Below are positions 29,029 through 36,236 of a stretch of 36,236 nt of DNA, piece by piece. Position numbers and translations under genes: made by a program. The notes under the pieces were generated by a model. It searched no databases. It saw nothing but the letters and a program-made list of their open reading frames with translations, and was not told where the DNA came from. The DNA lies in the IMG/VR virus record IMGVR_UViG_3300032668_000070, positions 1 to 36,236 of that record. One strand, given 5' to 3'. The stretch's first letter is position 1. The number at the start of each line of letters is the position of its first letter. This DNA is from a virus.

Positions 29029-30239
29029 CCACCAACGTACCATCAATCACCTGGTCAAACGGGGCGCCGGTACTTCCTGCCGAGTCTGCCATTCTGGCGG
29101 GTGTGCAGGCAGACATTAACTCCGCCTTTGGCGGCGGGGTGAACCCGGGTCTGACAACGCCACAGGGGCAGCTCGCACAGTCTGAGGCTGCTGTGATCGG
29201 GGATAAGAACAGCCAGATTGCCTACATCGCAAACCAGCTCAACCCAGCCACGGCGTCAGGGATCTGGCAAGACGCCATCGGCTACCTGTACTTCATGACC
29301 CGCATCCAGGCTGCAGGGACCGTCGTCAGTGCAACATGCACAGGCGCGGCGGGCACGATCATCCCGGCCGGAAGCGTGGCGAAGGACACCAGCGGGAATC
29401 TGTACTCCAGCACGGCATCCGCCACCATCTCTGCAGGCGGATCTGTGGCAGTCCAGTTTCAGAATCAGGTGCCAGGGGCAATCCCATGCGGCATCGGCGC
29501 TCTGACCGGCATATTCACTGCCATCGGCGGATGGGATGCAATCACCAACGCAGCGGCAGGCTCCGTCGGCAACAATATGGAGTCCCGTGCCGCCTTCGAG
29601 CTGCGCCGCCAGCAGTCCGTCGCTGTGAACGCGATCAACAGCGTGCAAAGCATCCTGGGTGCCGTGCTTGCGGTGCCCAATGTGATCGACGCCTATGTGA
29701 TCGACAACCCGACGGGCTCCGCTGTGAGCTACGGCAGCACCAGCTACCCCTTGGCCGCACACTCTGCCTGCGTGAGCGTTGCAGGCGGCGCATCAGCGGC
29801 CATTGCTGCAGCCATATGGGCGAAGAAGTCACTGGGCTGCAGCTACAACGGAAACACCACCGCAAACGTCCAGGACACCAGCTACAACGCGCCATATCCG
29901 ACCTATGCGGTGACATGGCTCACGCCAGTTGCGACGCCGATTTACTTTGCGGTTCAACTGAAGAACATCGCGGCGCTGCCCAGCAACATCGTGGCCTTGG
30001 TGCAAAACGCAATCATTTCGGCCTTCAATGGCACTGATGGCGGCGCACGCGCCCGGATCAACCAGTCAACCTACGCGGGACGGTATTACGCCGGACTGGC
30101 TGCCATCGATCCGAATGTCGAAGTGCTGTCGGTCTTTATGGGGCTCTCAGCAATTGGCGCAACCAACGCCGCAATGACGTTCGGGATTGACCAGTTGCCA
30201 ACTATTGCAGCCTCGCAAATCAGCGTCACATTGGTGTAA
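29025..30239 (+). CDS. Baseplate J-like protein (gp47-like)
   Basis: This 404-residue protein has ITWSNGAPVLPAESAILAGV, DINSAFGGGVNPGLTTPQGQ, SGIWQDAIGYLYFMTRIQAA and an AAGSVGNNMESRAAFELRRQ segment, the hallmark of baseplate J proteins (T4 gp6-like wedge components). The C-terminal part has VEVLSVFMGLSAIG and TFGIDQLPTIAASQISVTLV. It forms the wedge ring with the gp46-like product. Start in an ATGA overlap. Confidence 0.8.
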   Translation: MTTNVPSITWSNGAPVLPAESAILAGVQADINSAFGGGVNPGLTTPQGQLAQSEAAVIGDKNSQIAYIANQLNPATASGIWQDAIGYLYFMTRIQAAGTVVSATCTGAAGTIIPAGSVAKDTSGNLYSSTASATISAGGSVAVQFQNQVPGAIPCGIGALTGIFTAIGGWDAITNAAAGSVGNNMESRAAFELRRQQSVAVNAINSVQSILGAVLAVPNVIDAYVIDNPTGSAVSYGSTSYPLAAHSACVSVAGGASAAIAAAIWAKKSLGCSYNGNTTANVQDTSYNAPYPTYAVTWLTPVATPIYFAVQLKNIAALPSNIVALVQNAIISAFNGTDGGARARINQSTYAGRYYAGLAAIDPNVEVLSVFMGLSAIGATNAAMTFGIDQLPTIAASQISVTLV

Positions 30240-30242
30240 TCC

Positions 30243-30983
30243 ATGCAAAATTGGACCCAAACAATACTGAGCCAGTATGCGGCGAGTCCGACGATAAATG
30301 CGCTGATCGGATCACTGAATGTCGCCATTGACCCAGTTGCTGACATTGCGAACATCTACAGCAACCTGTGGAATTTGCAAACTGCATCTGGCCAAGGCCT
30401 TAATAACTGGGGCCAGATTGTCGGCGTGCAACGTTCATTAAGGGCCCCCACCGCACCGACATATTTTGGCTTTGGCGAGGCGTACTCCCTGACCACATCG
30501 GCAACCGGCGTGCAGCCATTTGGGCTGGCGACGATGTACGCGGGGCCAGCTGCTACGCAGACCTATTACCTTGACGATGCGGACTATCGAACGCTGATCA
30601 TGGTGAAGGCTGCGGCAAATATCGGCTCACTCACAGCGCCAACAATGAACACGCTTCTGACCCAGGCCCTGGGGATTAGCAAGAGCCCGGCCGGATCAAT
30701 CCTTGGCGTTGGCGTTCTGCCTTTCACGTTGGCGAGCACATCGAGCCGCGCCTACGTGCAGGACACAGGGGCAATGTCTCAGCGGTACGTGCTTGAGTTT
30801 TTGCCCACAGTGCAGCAAATGGCGATCCTGCTGCAGTCAGGCGTCATTCCAAGGAGTGCAGGGGTTCAGGCTTCGGTGCTTGTGTACCCGCCATTCGATA
30901 CGTTCGGCTTCTCTGAAATGAGTGGCACTCCATTCGGCTTTGGAACTCTATTTCCTACCTCGGGGCTTATAAATGCAACTTAG
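30243..30983 (+). CDS. Baseplate/tail protein (DUF2612, gp48-like)
   Basis: This 246-residue protein has an N-terminal helix-rich segment (MQNWTQTILSQYAASPTINA) and LNNWGQIVGVQRSLRAPTAP, YFGFGEAYSLTTSATGVQPF and, at the end, DTFGFSEMSGTPFGFGTLFP. These are DUF2612 features; the family takes the place of Mu gp48/P2 gpI in the baseplate. The stop at 30983 overlaps the next gene by 11 bases. Confidence 0.7.
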   Translation: MQNWTQTILSQYAASPTINALIGSLNVAIDPVADIANIYSNLWNLQTASGQGLNNWGQIVGVQRSLRAPTAPTYFGFGEAYSLTTSATGVQPFGLATMYAGPAATQTYYLDDADYRTLIMVKAAANIGSLTAPTMNTLLTQALGISKSPAGSILGVGVLPFTLASTSSRAYVQDTGAMSQRYVLEFLPTVQQMAILLQSGVIPRSAGVQASVLVYPPFDTFGFSEMSGTPFGFGTLFPTSGLINAT

Positions 30984-31779
30984 TAATATTCCGGCAAAGA
31001 TTCAAATCCCTTTTGCCAACTCAGGGACGAAGAACACCATTCCCGTAGCGTCGCAGATTTCGGTGACTGCCGGCGCGGCGAGCTATACAGACGGCTTCCC
31101 GCCGCTGACAATGACGCCCGTGGTGTCGGGTGGCGTGCCCCCGTATGGCGCCGACTTCAATGGCATCCTGAACGCCATCACCAAAGTTCTGCAGTGGCAA
31201 TGCGGCGGTGGCATGTTCGAATACGACTCCGCATGGGCGACCGCGAACAACGGCTATCCGCAAGGCGCGATTTTGCTGAAGGCGACCGGCTCGGGCTACT
31301 GGGTCAACGCGACCGACAACAACGCAGTCAACCCCGATACAACAGGCACGGGATGGGCGGACCTTGGCACTGTGATTTCTGCGGTTGTGACTCAGACCTC
31401 AGGCGACAACTCGACAAAACCGGCGTCCACCGCTTTTGTTCAGACTGCTGTGGCGACGTTATCCACCGCAGTGACTTCAGCATTGGCCACCCAGCTCGGA
31501 ATCTCCCAGACCTGGCAGCAATTCACTGTTGGCTCTACTCGTGTTTTGGGAACGACCTACACAAACACCGGAGTACGCCCTATCGCCATCGCATTCGACT
31601 GTAACGGTAACACCTCAGGCAATGCCTCATTGACCATTGGAGGGCTTGTCGTGGGAAGTTCGGGCGGAGATACAACCAACGGAGCTACGCACAGCCAGAT
31701 TTTCGGGATAGTCCCACCAGGTGGCACCTACTCCGTCACAAGCTCGCGCGCGACAAATAACTGGTTTGAACTTCGCTAA
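30973..31779 (+). CDS. Tail fibre protein
   Basis: This 268-residue protein starts MQLSNIPAKIQIPFANSGTK and contains the short fibre motif GVPPYGADFNGILNAITKVL. A 'P-x-Y-G-x-D-x-N-x-I' region of this type is widespread in tail fibres attached to DUF2612-type baseplates. A shaft region (NSTKPASTAFVQTAVATLS) and a beta C-terminus (WFELR) follow. It is partnered with the tail-fibre assembly gene immediately downstream. The tip is probably the receptor-binding end. Confidence 0.7.
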   Translation: MQLSNIPAKIQIPFANSGTKNTIPVASQISVTAGAASYTDGFPPLTMTPVVSGGVPPYGADFNGILNAITKVLQWQCGGGMFEYDSAWATANNGYPQGAILLKATGSGYWVNATDNNAVNPDTTGTGWADLGTVISAVVTQTSGDNSTKPASTAFVQTAVATLSTAVTSALATQLGISQTWQQFTVGSTRVLGTTYTNTGVRPIAIAFDCNGNTSGNASLTIGGLVVGSSGGDTTNGATHSQIFGIVPPGGTYSVTSSRATNNWFELR

Positions 31780-31787
31780 GGACTGAC

Positions 31788-32291
31788 ATGACAATCTGGC
31801 AAAACACAAACGGTGCCCTGTTCGATGACATGGACGGCGAAGCGCTGACTCTCGAAAGCTGGCCTGCAGGCATGACGCAACTCACGGATGAGCAGGCGAC
31901 TGCAGCCCAAGCCCCGACCCTCGCGCAAGCCCAATCCATTCAAGTCGCTACGCTGCAGGCGGCTTATCGTGCCGCGATCAGCCAGCCCGTGAGCTTCACA
32001 AACGCAGCGGGCGTCACCAGCATCTACCAATCTGGCAGCGCCATTGCATTGAATGGCCAAACGGCAGCGCAAAACCTGTCCAATTGCATCACGCCTGGCG
32101 CGGCCGCCTGGACCATGGGTCATTGGCTGGATGCAGCCAACGTGGCACAGGTGTTCACCTTCGCGGACTTGCAGGGCCTGGCCGCCGCGATGGAGGCTGT
32201 TGAGGTGCTGGATTGGACGGACCTTGTTGCCAAGGTGGCGGCAGTGCAGGCTGCGACGACGGTGACTGAAGTACAAGCCGTTTCCTTTTAA
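31788..32291 (+). CDS. Tail fibre assembly protein (DUF4376-like)
   Basis: This 167-residue protein begins MTIWQNTNGALFDDMDGEAL and has SIQVATLQAAYRAAISQPVS and TFADLQGLAAAMEAVEVLDW, segments shared with DUF4376 and phage tail-fibre assembly proteins that help fibres trimerise. It follows the fibre gene by eight bases. The last codons are followed by a 115-bp gap before the SGNH spike gene. Confidence 0.65.
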   Translation: MTIWQNTNGALFDDMDGEALTLESWPAGMTQLTDEQATAAQAPTLAQAQSIQVATLQAAYRAAISQPVSFTNAAGVTSIYQSGSAIALNGQTAAQNLSNCITPGAAAWTMGHWLDAANVAQVFTFADLQGLAAAMEAVEVLDWTDLVAKVAAVQAATTVTEVQAVSF

Positions 32292-32340
32292 CGAATTATC
32301 GTTTCGACGCGGGTCTCGCAAGCCGTGATCCTGCGCAGCC

Positions 32341-32356
32341 AATCGGCCCGCCGATT
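32341..32356. repeat. Perfect short inverted repeat between fibre-assembly and spike genes
   Basis: AATCGGC and GCCGATT flank a CC centre (32341-32356). The stem has no T tract, so it is not an obvious terminator. It could be a recombination boundary, a protein-binding site or an mRNA-processing stem. Confidence 0.3.
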
Positions 32357-32406
32357 CGGCAGGTACATCAAACGCCCAACTCATGGGCAATTCCCATTGG
32401 ACAAAT

Positions 32407-34317
32407 ATGACTACATTCGTAGATGGTCAAGTGCTGACTGCAGCGCAAATAAATTCCGCGTTCGCTGCGGCGGCTACGGCAAATAACGCTGCTGCAGCAG
32501 CGGCGGCAGCCTCCGCATCAACTGCTGCAGCCCTGGTCTCAGGCCTATCCTCTGGCACGCTGGGTTACTCCACCCTCGCGCTGCTGAATGCCGATATTGC
32601 GCACCCAGCCGGAACTGTGGCACTCGTCACCAACGACACGACGATTGCCAACAACATTTTTTACACAAAAAGTGGCGTGTCTGGGTCTGGCTCGTGGACG
32701 GCTGCAAGCGCATCACTCCTGAACTCGATTCTGGCTACGCAGGCTGCAGCGGCCCCATCACTTGCCACACTCCATACGGATTACAGTCGGGCGGGGTACA
32801 AGTACGCTGTGATCGACGCCAGCAACAATATTGCGCTTGCTGTTGATGCGGCTGGCAATCTGATTGCAGGGAACGGCGGGAATATATCAACTCAGTTAGC
32901 GGCACTTGCCGTCCTGAAGGCCGCATACGGGTCATCTCCATCTGCTCGCTCCGGGTATCAATTTGCAATTGTGGATAGCGCGAACAACATGGCCCTGGGC
33001 ATCACAAATGCAGGGCAAGTTGTCATTGATGGGCAGAATTTTCCAGCACTTGTAAACGCAGTCGCAACTAATACATCCGCTATTGCACCGCTTTCAACCC
33101 AGCCCTCAGCTAGATCTGGTTATCAGTTTGCCATTCTGGACATTCTTAATCAGATGCCGTTTGGTATCAATAACGCCGGTCAAGTTATTATTCAAGGCCA
33201 AAATATCAGCGCGTTGGCTGGTTCGTTGAACAGTTTTACAACCCAACTTGCGGCGCTAAATAGTGCAGTAACTCCCGCTGGTTTTATTGCAGTTGGTGAT
33301 TCACTTACTGCTGGTGCTGGCGGAACACCATACCCGACGCAGCTTTCAGCATTGCTAGGCGTAAGCGTGCAGAACATCGGAGTTGGCGGTCAGATTTCGA
33401 CTAGCATTTCGGGTAGGTTTGGAGGCAATACCGTTCCATTCATAACCGTTACTGGGAATCAAATTCCTGCATCCGGTGCAGTTACGGTTACAGCGCAGAG
33501 TTTTTATCTTCAAACCAATCAAGGCCCCGGTGGATTACTCGGGACACTCGGAGGTGTCGCTGGAACATTAACGTCGACAGCTTTCGATGGTAATGGAAAT
33601 CCAACTACAACCACATTCACCAGGACGATTCCTGGAAATGTGGTTAAATTAAATACCTTGACCCCATTTTTTATTGATACTTCCGACAACCGTCTTAACA
33701 AGACTGCAATTATTTGGCTTGGACGGAATAACTTAACTGCTACTGCTACGGTGTTAGCTGACACCGCTAATGCAATTGCAGGAATGAAGTGTCTGAATAA
33801 GCAGTTTGTTGTCATGGGTATATTGTCAGGAGTGACAGAAGGTTCTGGGACGGCTAACTATACGAACATTCAATCCGTAAATTCACAATTGCGTGCACTC
33901 TACCCGAACAACTACATCGATATTCGGGAGACGTTGGTTAATGCGTCAAATCCTGCTTTGCCATATGACGCGCAGTGCATTGCAGCAGATACGCCAGGAC
34001 CATCTTTGCACGCGGCATATACAGGCGGGTCTCTAAGCACCTCCGCTTTGGCGACCGACACGACGTTAAACTTCACTGGTTACACCCTTACATCTGGTTC
34101 AGTTATTTTAATTGGAACTGAATATATTTCAATCGGCACCGTAGCAGGTTCTGCTGCATCTGGCTGTACAAGAGGGTATGGAGGAACTACCGCTGCTGCA
34201 TATTCCAATGGAACTACTTTCAGTGTGATGGACGGAATTCATCTTTCTACTTCCGGTTATGCGGTAATCGCACAAACTGTATTCAATTTTCTTACTATTA
34301 AAGGATGGCTAACATGA
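32407..34317 (+). CDS. SGNH/GDSL-esterase tail spike or fibre
   Basis: This 636-residue protein begins MTTFVDGQVLTAAQINSAFA, a common tail-attachment N-terminus, then an Ala-rich shaft and three degenerate repeats of about 50-55 residues starting SRAGYKYAVI, ARSGYQFAIV and ARSGYQFAIL. From about residue 290 it is an SGNH hydrolase: FIAVGDSLTAGAGG (Ser299), VQNIGVGGQ (block II), GRNN at 439-442 (block III) and DGIHLSTSGY (D609, H612). It would remove acetyl or other esters from host surface polysaccharide, aiding adsorption. The ATG at 32407 is preferred over 32383. Codon use is GC-rich at first but becomes AT-rich after about 33,030, within the third repeat. Confidence 0.75.
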   Translation: MTTFVDGQVLTAAQINSAFAAAATANNAAAAAAAASASTAAALVSGLSSGTLGYSTLALLNADIAHPAGTVALVTNDTTIANNIFYTKSGVSGSGSWTAASASLLNSILATQAAAAPSLATLHTDYSRAGYKYAVIDASNNIALAVDAAGNLIAGNGGNISTQLAALAVLKAAYGSSPSARSGYQFAIVDSANNMALGITNAGQVVIDGQNFPALVNAVATNTSAIAPLSTQPSARSGYQFAILDILNQMPFGINNAGQVIIQGQNISALAGSLNSFTTQLAALNSAVTPAGFIAVGDSLTAGAGGTPYPTQLSALLGVSVQNIGVGGQISTSISGRFGGNTVPFITVTGNQIPASGAVTVTAQSFYLQTNQGPGGLLGTLGGVAGTLTSTAFDGNGNPTTTTFTRTIPGNVVKLNTLTPFFIDTSDNRLNKTAIIWLGRNNLTATATVLADTANAIAGMKCLNKQFVVMGILSGVTEGSGTANYTNIQSVNSQLRALYPNNYIDIRETLVNASNPALPYDAQCIAADTPGPSLHAAYTGGSLSTSALATDTTLNFTGYTLTSGSVILIGTEYISIGTVAGSAASGCTRGYGGTTAAAYSNGTTFSVMDGIHLSTSGYAVIAQTVFNFLTIKGWLT

Positions 34318-35120
34318 GCGGCTTAATTATTCAATTGCCTGGAACAACTTTTACGGGCACAGGTTTGCCGAAACTATATCGAGATGCAATTATCAATTCG
34401 GGTTCGATGTTTTGTTTCGATTTTCTAGATACCTATTGCAATCCAAATCCAGTAGGAAATCTTGCAAACGGCCTGACATTCACTAATCTAGTTACAGCAG
34501 GCCCTGTTGCGACTGTCGTAAACACTGGTACGTCAAATGTAGCAATGGCGTCGAATGGCGTCGTATTTAATGGTTCTGGTTTTGGCGCAATAGATTTTGG
34601 AACCACCTATGATCTATCCGGTTCCAACAATTCATTCCTGGCGACTGCATGGTTCAAAACATCTTCCTCTCAGAATGCTGCTTACCCTGGAGTGATGGGT
34701 CTGGCGGGAAACACTGGTTCCACCAACCAGTACAGCATTGATTCTGGCCCTAACCCTGGAACGACCGCGACGCTGGCCCACGTTGGTGTCGGATCGACTA
34801 CTTATAGCGGAACCCCGCCAACAACGCTACAACAAGTCGCTGTCTTTTGGACTCCTGGCTCAATGACTATGTTTAGAAATGGGGTGGTAGTGACAAGTGC
34901 AGGCGCTCCGACTACTTTGGTAGCTACTGGTATCGGGCATGAGGGTCTGGGTGTTTCTGCAAGTATTTTGAATGCATTTAGCCCTTTCAATGGCACGGTA
35001 TATCGAGCTTGGAAAGAAAACATAACCAACAGTGCCACCGCTTCAGGCCTGACCCAACTTGCGCAAGCGACCGCCCAGATTGCCGCAGACTACGCCGCGA
35101 ATTCTGGCCGCTTCTCTTAA
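34314..35120 (+). CDS. LamG-like tail-associated protein
   Basis: This 268-residue protein begins MSGLIIQLPGTTFTGTGLPK and has the beta-sandwich pattern of LamG/concanavalin-like domains: VVFNGSGFGAIDFGTTYDLS, NSFLATAWFKTSSSQNAAYP, TMFRNGVVVTSAGAPTTL and YRAWKENITNSATASGLTQL. Such domains bind carbohydrate. It is coupled to the spike gene by an ATGA overlap and AAAGGA upstream, so the two are probably co-assembled for host recognition. Base composition is AT-rich like the end of the spike gene, returning to GC-rich at about 35,020. Confidence 0.6.
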   Translation: MSGLIIQLPGTTFTGTGLPKLYRDAIINSGSMFCFDFLDTYCNPNPVGNLANGLTFTNLVTAGPVATVVNTGTSNVAMASNGVVFNGSGFGAIDFGTTYDLSGSNNSFLATAWFKTSSSQNAAYPGVMGLAGNTGSTNQYSIDSGPNPGTTATLAHVGVGSTTYSGTPPTTLQQVAVFWTPGSMTMFRNGVVVTSAGAPTTLVATGIGHEGLGVSASILNAFSPFNGTVYRAWKENITNSATASGLTQLAQATAQIAADYAANSGRFS

Positions 35121-35132
35121 TCAGGGGCATCT

Positions 35133-35444
35133 ATGAACGAAACATCCTCCCCTGATTTCATCGACCGGCGCGCACCCGTGGAGCCGGGTTGGCACTTGAA
35201 AAAAGAGATCCAACTCGGGCACGTCTTTACGACACTGACAGTCGCCTTTTCTTGCTTCCTGTACGTCAGCAAGATTGAAAACCGACTGACGCTCGTGGAG
35301 CAGCTGCAGACATCTGCAATCAGCGCCCAGCATGAGCGTGACGACCGGCAGGACAAGACGAATGCCGAACTGATGCAACTGGTGCGCACGCAGCTGGAGC
35401 GCATGGAAGGCAAGATTGACCGAATCGCGGAGAAGAAGCAATGA
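35133..35444 (+). CDS. Membrane protein of the lysis cassette (holin or holin-partner candidate)
   Basis: This 103-residue protein has a charged N-terminus (MNETSSPDFIDRRAPVEPGW), a hydrophobic segment at about residues 28-48 (LGHVFTTLTVAFSCFLYVS), and a helical, charged C-terminus (ENRLTLVEQLQTSAISAQHE...LMQLVRTQLERMEGKI) that may form a coiled coil. One transmembrane segment with a long cytoplasmic or periplasmic helix fits a small accessory or holin-like protein before the lysin. The family is not recognised. The stop overlaps the next start (ATGA). Confidence 0.5.
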   Translation: MNETSSPDFIDRRAPVEPGWHLKKEIQLGHVFTTLTVAFSCFLYVSKIENRLTLVEQLQTSAISAQHERDDRQDKTNAELMQLVRTQLERMEGKIDRIAEKKQ

Positions 35445-36236
35445 TAAAAAAATCACTCAAGCGCGGGGCCACACGCATCTGCATGTTGACCGTCATCGGC
35501 CTGGCGTGCCTGCTGGCCTCGCACCTGGTGCCCGAGCTGCTTGGCGCCACGGGCGCGCCGATGGCTTTCGGTTTTGGCCTGTGCTTTGCTGGCCTGGCCG
35601 TCGGCGAGCTGGCCCTGCGCATCCTTCAGCCGCATGTCGATGCCCAAGCTGCAGCCGACGCGGCCATGGGCGGCAACTCTGGCGCTGGGCTCGTCTACCT
35701 GGGGAGGTGCGTGCTCGCTGCCGTGGTCTTGATGCTGGTGGTGACGGCAAGCCGGGCAGGTGAGCCTCCCGCCGCTGCCGTGCCGCTGCTGCCCGTGCTC
35801 AAGGCTGAGCAGGTGCACTACTGGCCAGCCATGCCCCTGCCGTCCGCGCTCGGTGCGCAGGTGGAGCAGGAGACCGGGCCGTGCCCCGGCCGGAATTGCT
35901 GGAGCCCTCGCGCTGAGCTCAAGACGAGCCGGGAGCAGGGCGTCGGTCTGGGCCAGCTCACACGCGCATTTTCGGCCACCGGTGCCACGCGGTTCGATGC
36001 CTTGGCTGAGATCGTGCGAGCGAACCCGCAGGCCTTGGCTGGCCTATCCTGGCAAAACCGATATGACCCAGCGCTGCAACTCCGCGCCTTGGTGCTCAAA
36101 GACCTGCAGGGCTTTGGCCTGGTGTTGGGCACAGCCTCGCCGGCGGACCGCCTGGCCATGGCCTTTGCTGCTTACAACGGCGGCGGCGGTGGGCTGGCCA
36201 GCGATCGCAGGGCCTGTTCCGGCACGCATGGATGCG
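35441..36236 (+). CDS. Membrane-anchored transglycosylase-like lysin (right-truncated)
   Basis: The frame from the ATG at 35441 runs off the window (265 codons). The N-terminus has three hydrophobic segments (about residues 14-35, 41-61 and 86-104), as in holins. After a Pro/Ala-rich linker a transglycosylase-like domain follows: ALGAQVEQETGPCPGRNCWS with a candidate catalytic Glu, GVGLGQLTRAFS, WQNRYDPALQLRALVLKD and FAAYNGGGGG, the AYNGG being typical of SLT-type lytic transglycosylases. Such enzymes cut peptidoglycan glycan strands. A holin-like membrane part joined to a muralytic domain in one chain is unusual. Alternatively the membrane part acts as a signal-anchor. The C-terminus is not seen. 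Confidence 0.65.
   Translation, partial: MIKKSLKRGATRICMLTVIGLACLLASHLVPELLGATGAPMAFGFGLCFAGLAVGELALRILQPHVDAQAAADAAMGGNSGAGLVYLGRCVLAAVVLMLVVTASRAGEPPAAAVPLLPVLKAEQVHYWPAMPLPSALGAQVEQETGPCPGRNCWSPRAELKTSREQGVGLGQLTRAFSATGATRFDALAEIVRANPQALAGLSWQNRYDPALQLRALVLKDLQGFGLVLGTASPADRLAMAFAAYNGGGGGLASDRRACSGTHGC

Noticed and set aside
1-36236. CRISPR array or insertion sequence
   Set aside because: No regular spacer-separated repeats and no transposase-like frame with flanking inverted repeats were found anywhere in the window.

Overview
The window is a nearly contiguous stretch of a tailed-phage genome, either a free phage or a prophage. It carries an early control, modification and replication region (about 1-9,115), followed by a packaging, head, contractile-tail, host-recognition and lysis region (about 9,475-36,236). 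The GC-rich codon use and the protein families suggest a host in the Burkholderiales/Comamonadaceae, but that host call is inference. A DUF3383-type sheath, a tube, a gp138/gpV-like spike and Mu-like baseplate genes point to myovirus morphology. A CI-like repressor diverging from a Cro-like gene points to a temperate lifestyle. No integrase is visible, and both window edges cut genes.

Early region. The repressor (minus strand, cut at the left edge) and the Cro-like gene (plus strand) share an 80-bp operator-promoter. A zinc-ribbon gene faces the other way, and a terminator follows. A tightly overlapped operon then encodes a ribbon-helix-helix protein, a SNF2-like helicase fused to a beta-class DNA methyltransferase, a DUF1376/YdaU-like replication protein containing iteron-like repeats, and a DnaB-like helicase. 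It continues with a C5-cytosine methyltransferase, a RuvC-like resolvase, a NinB-like recombination protein, several small proteins and a zinc-finger protein that may be the late regulator. Start-stop overlaps of the ATGA/TAATG type are the rule, so any departure from them stands out.

Late region. The order is TerS, TerL, portal, MuF, Nudix-DUF2213 protein, cement protein, major capsid (DUF2184), terminator, connectors and completion proteins, sheath, tube, chaperones with a -1 frameshift, tape measure, baseplate, fibre and its chaperone, SGNH tail spike, LamG-like protein, and a lysis cassette. The last gene fuses transmembrane segments to a transglycosylase-like domain and runs off the right edge.

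Most unusual observations. (1) The C5 methyltransferase gene appears to encode a second recognisable phage protein in another frame over about 550 bp. (2) A run of nine Gs at its 5' end separates the canonical N-terminus from the rest of the methyltransferase by one base. (3) A single base at 8070 appears to have removed both the stop of one gene and the start of the next in an ATGA overlap. (4) The portal carries a roughly 500-residue C-terminal extension ending in an HELAH zinc-metalloprotease domain, bounded by similar acidic coding stretches that look like recombination joints. (5) A TTTTTTC slippery site gives the expected frameshifted tail chaperone. (6) The host-recognition genes lie in an AT-rich island with a sharp change of base composition inside a repeat array.
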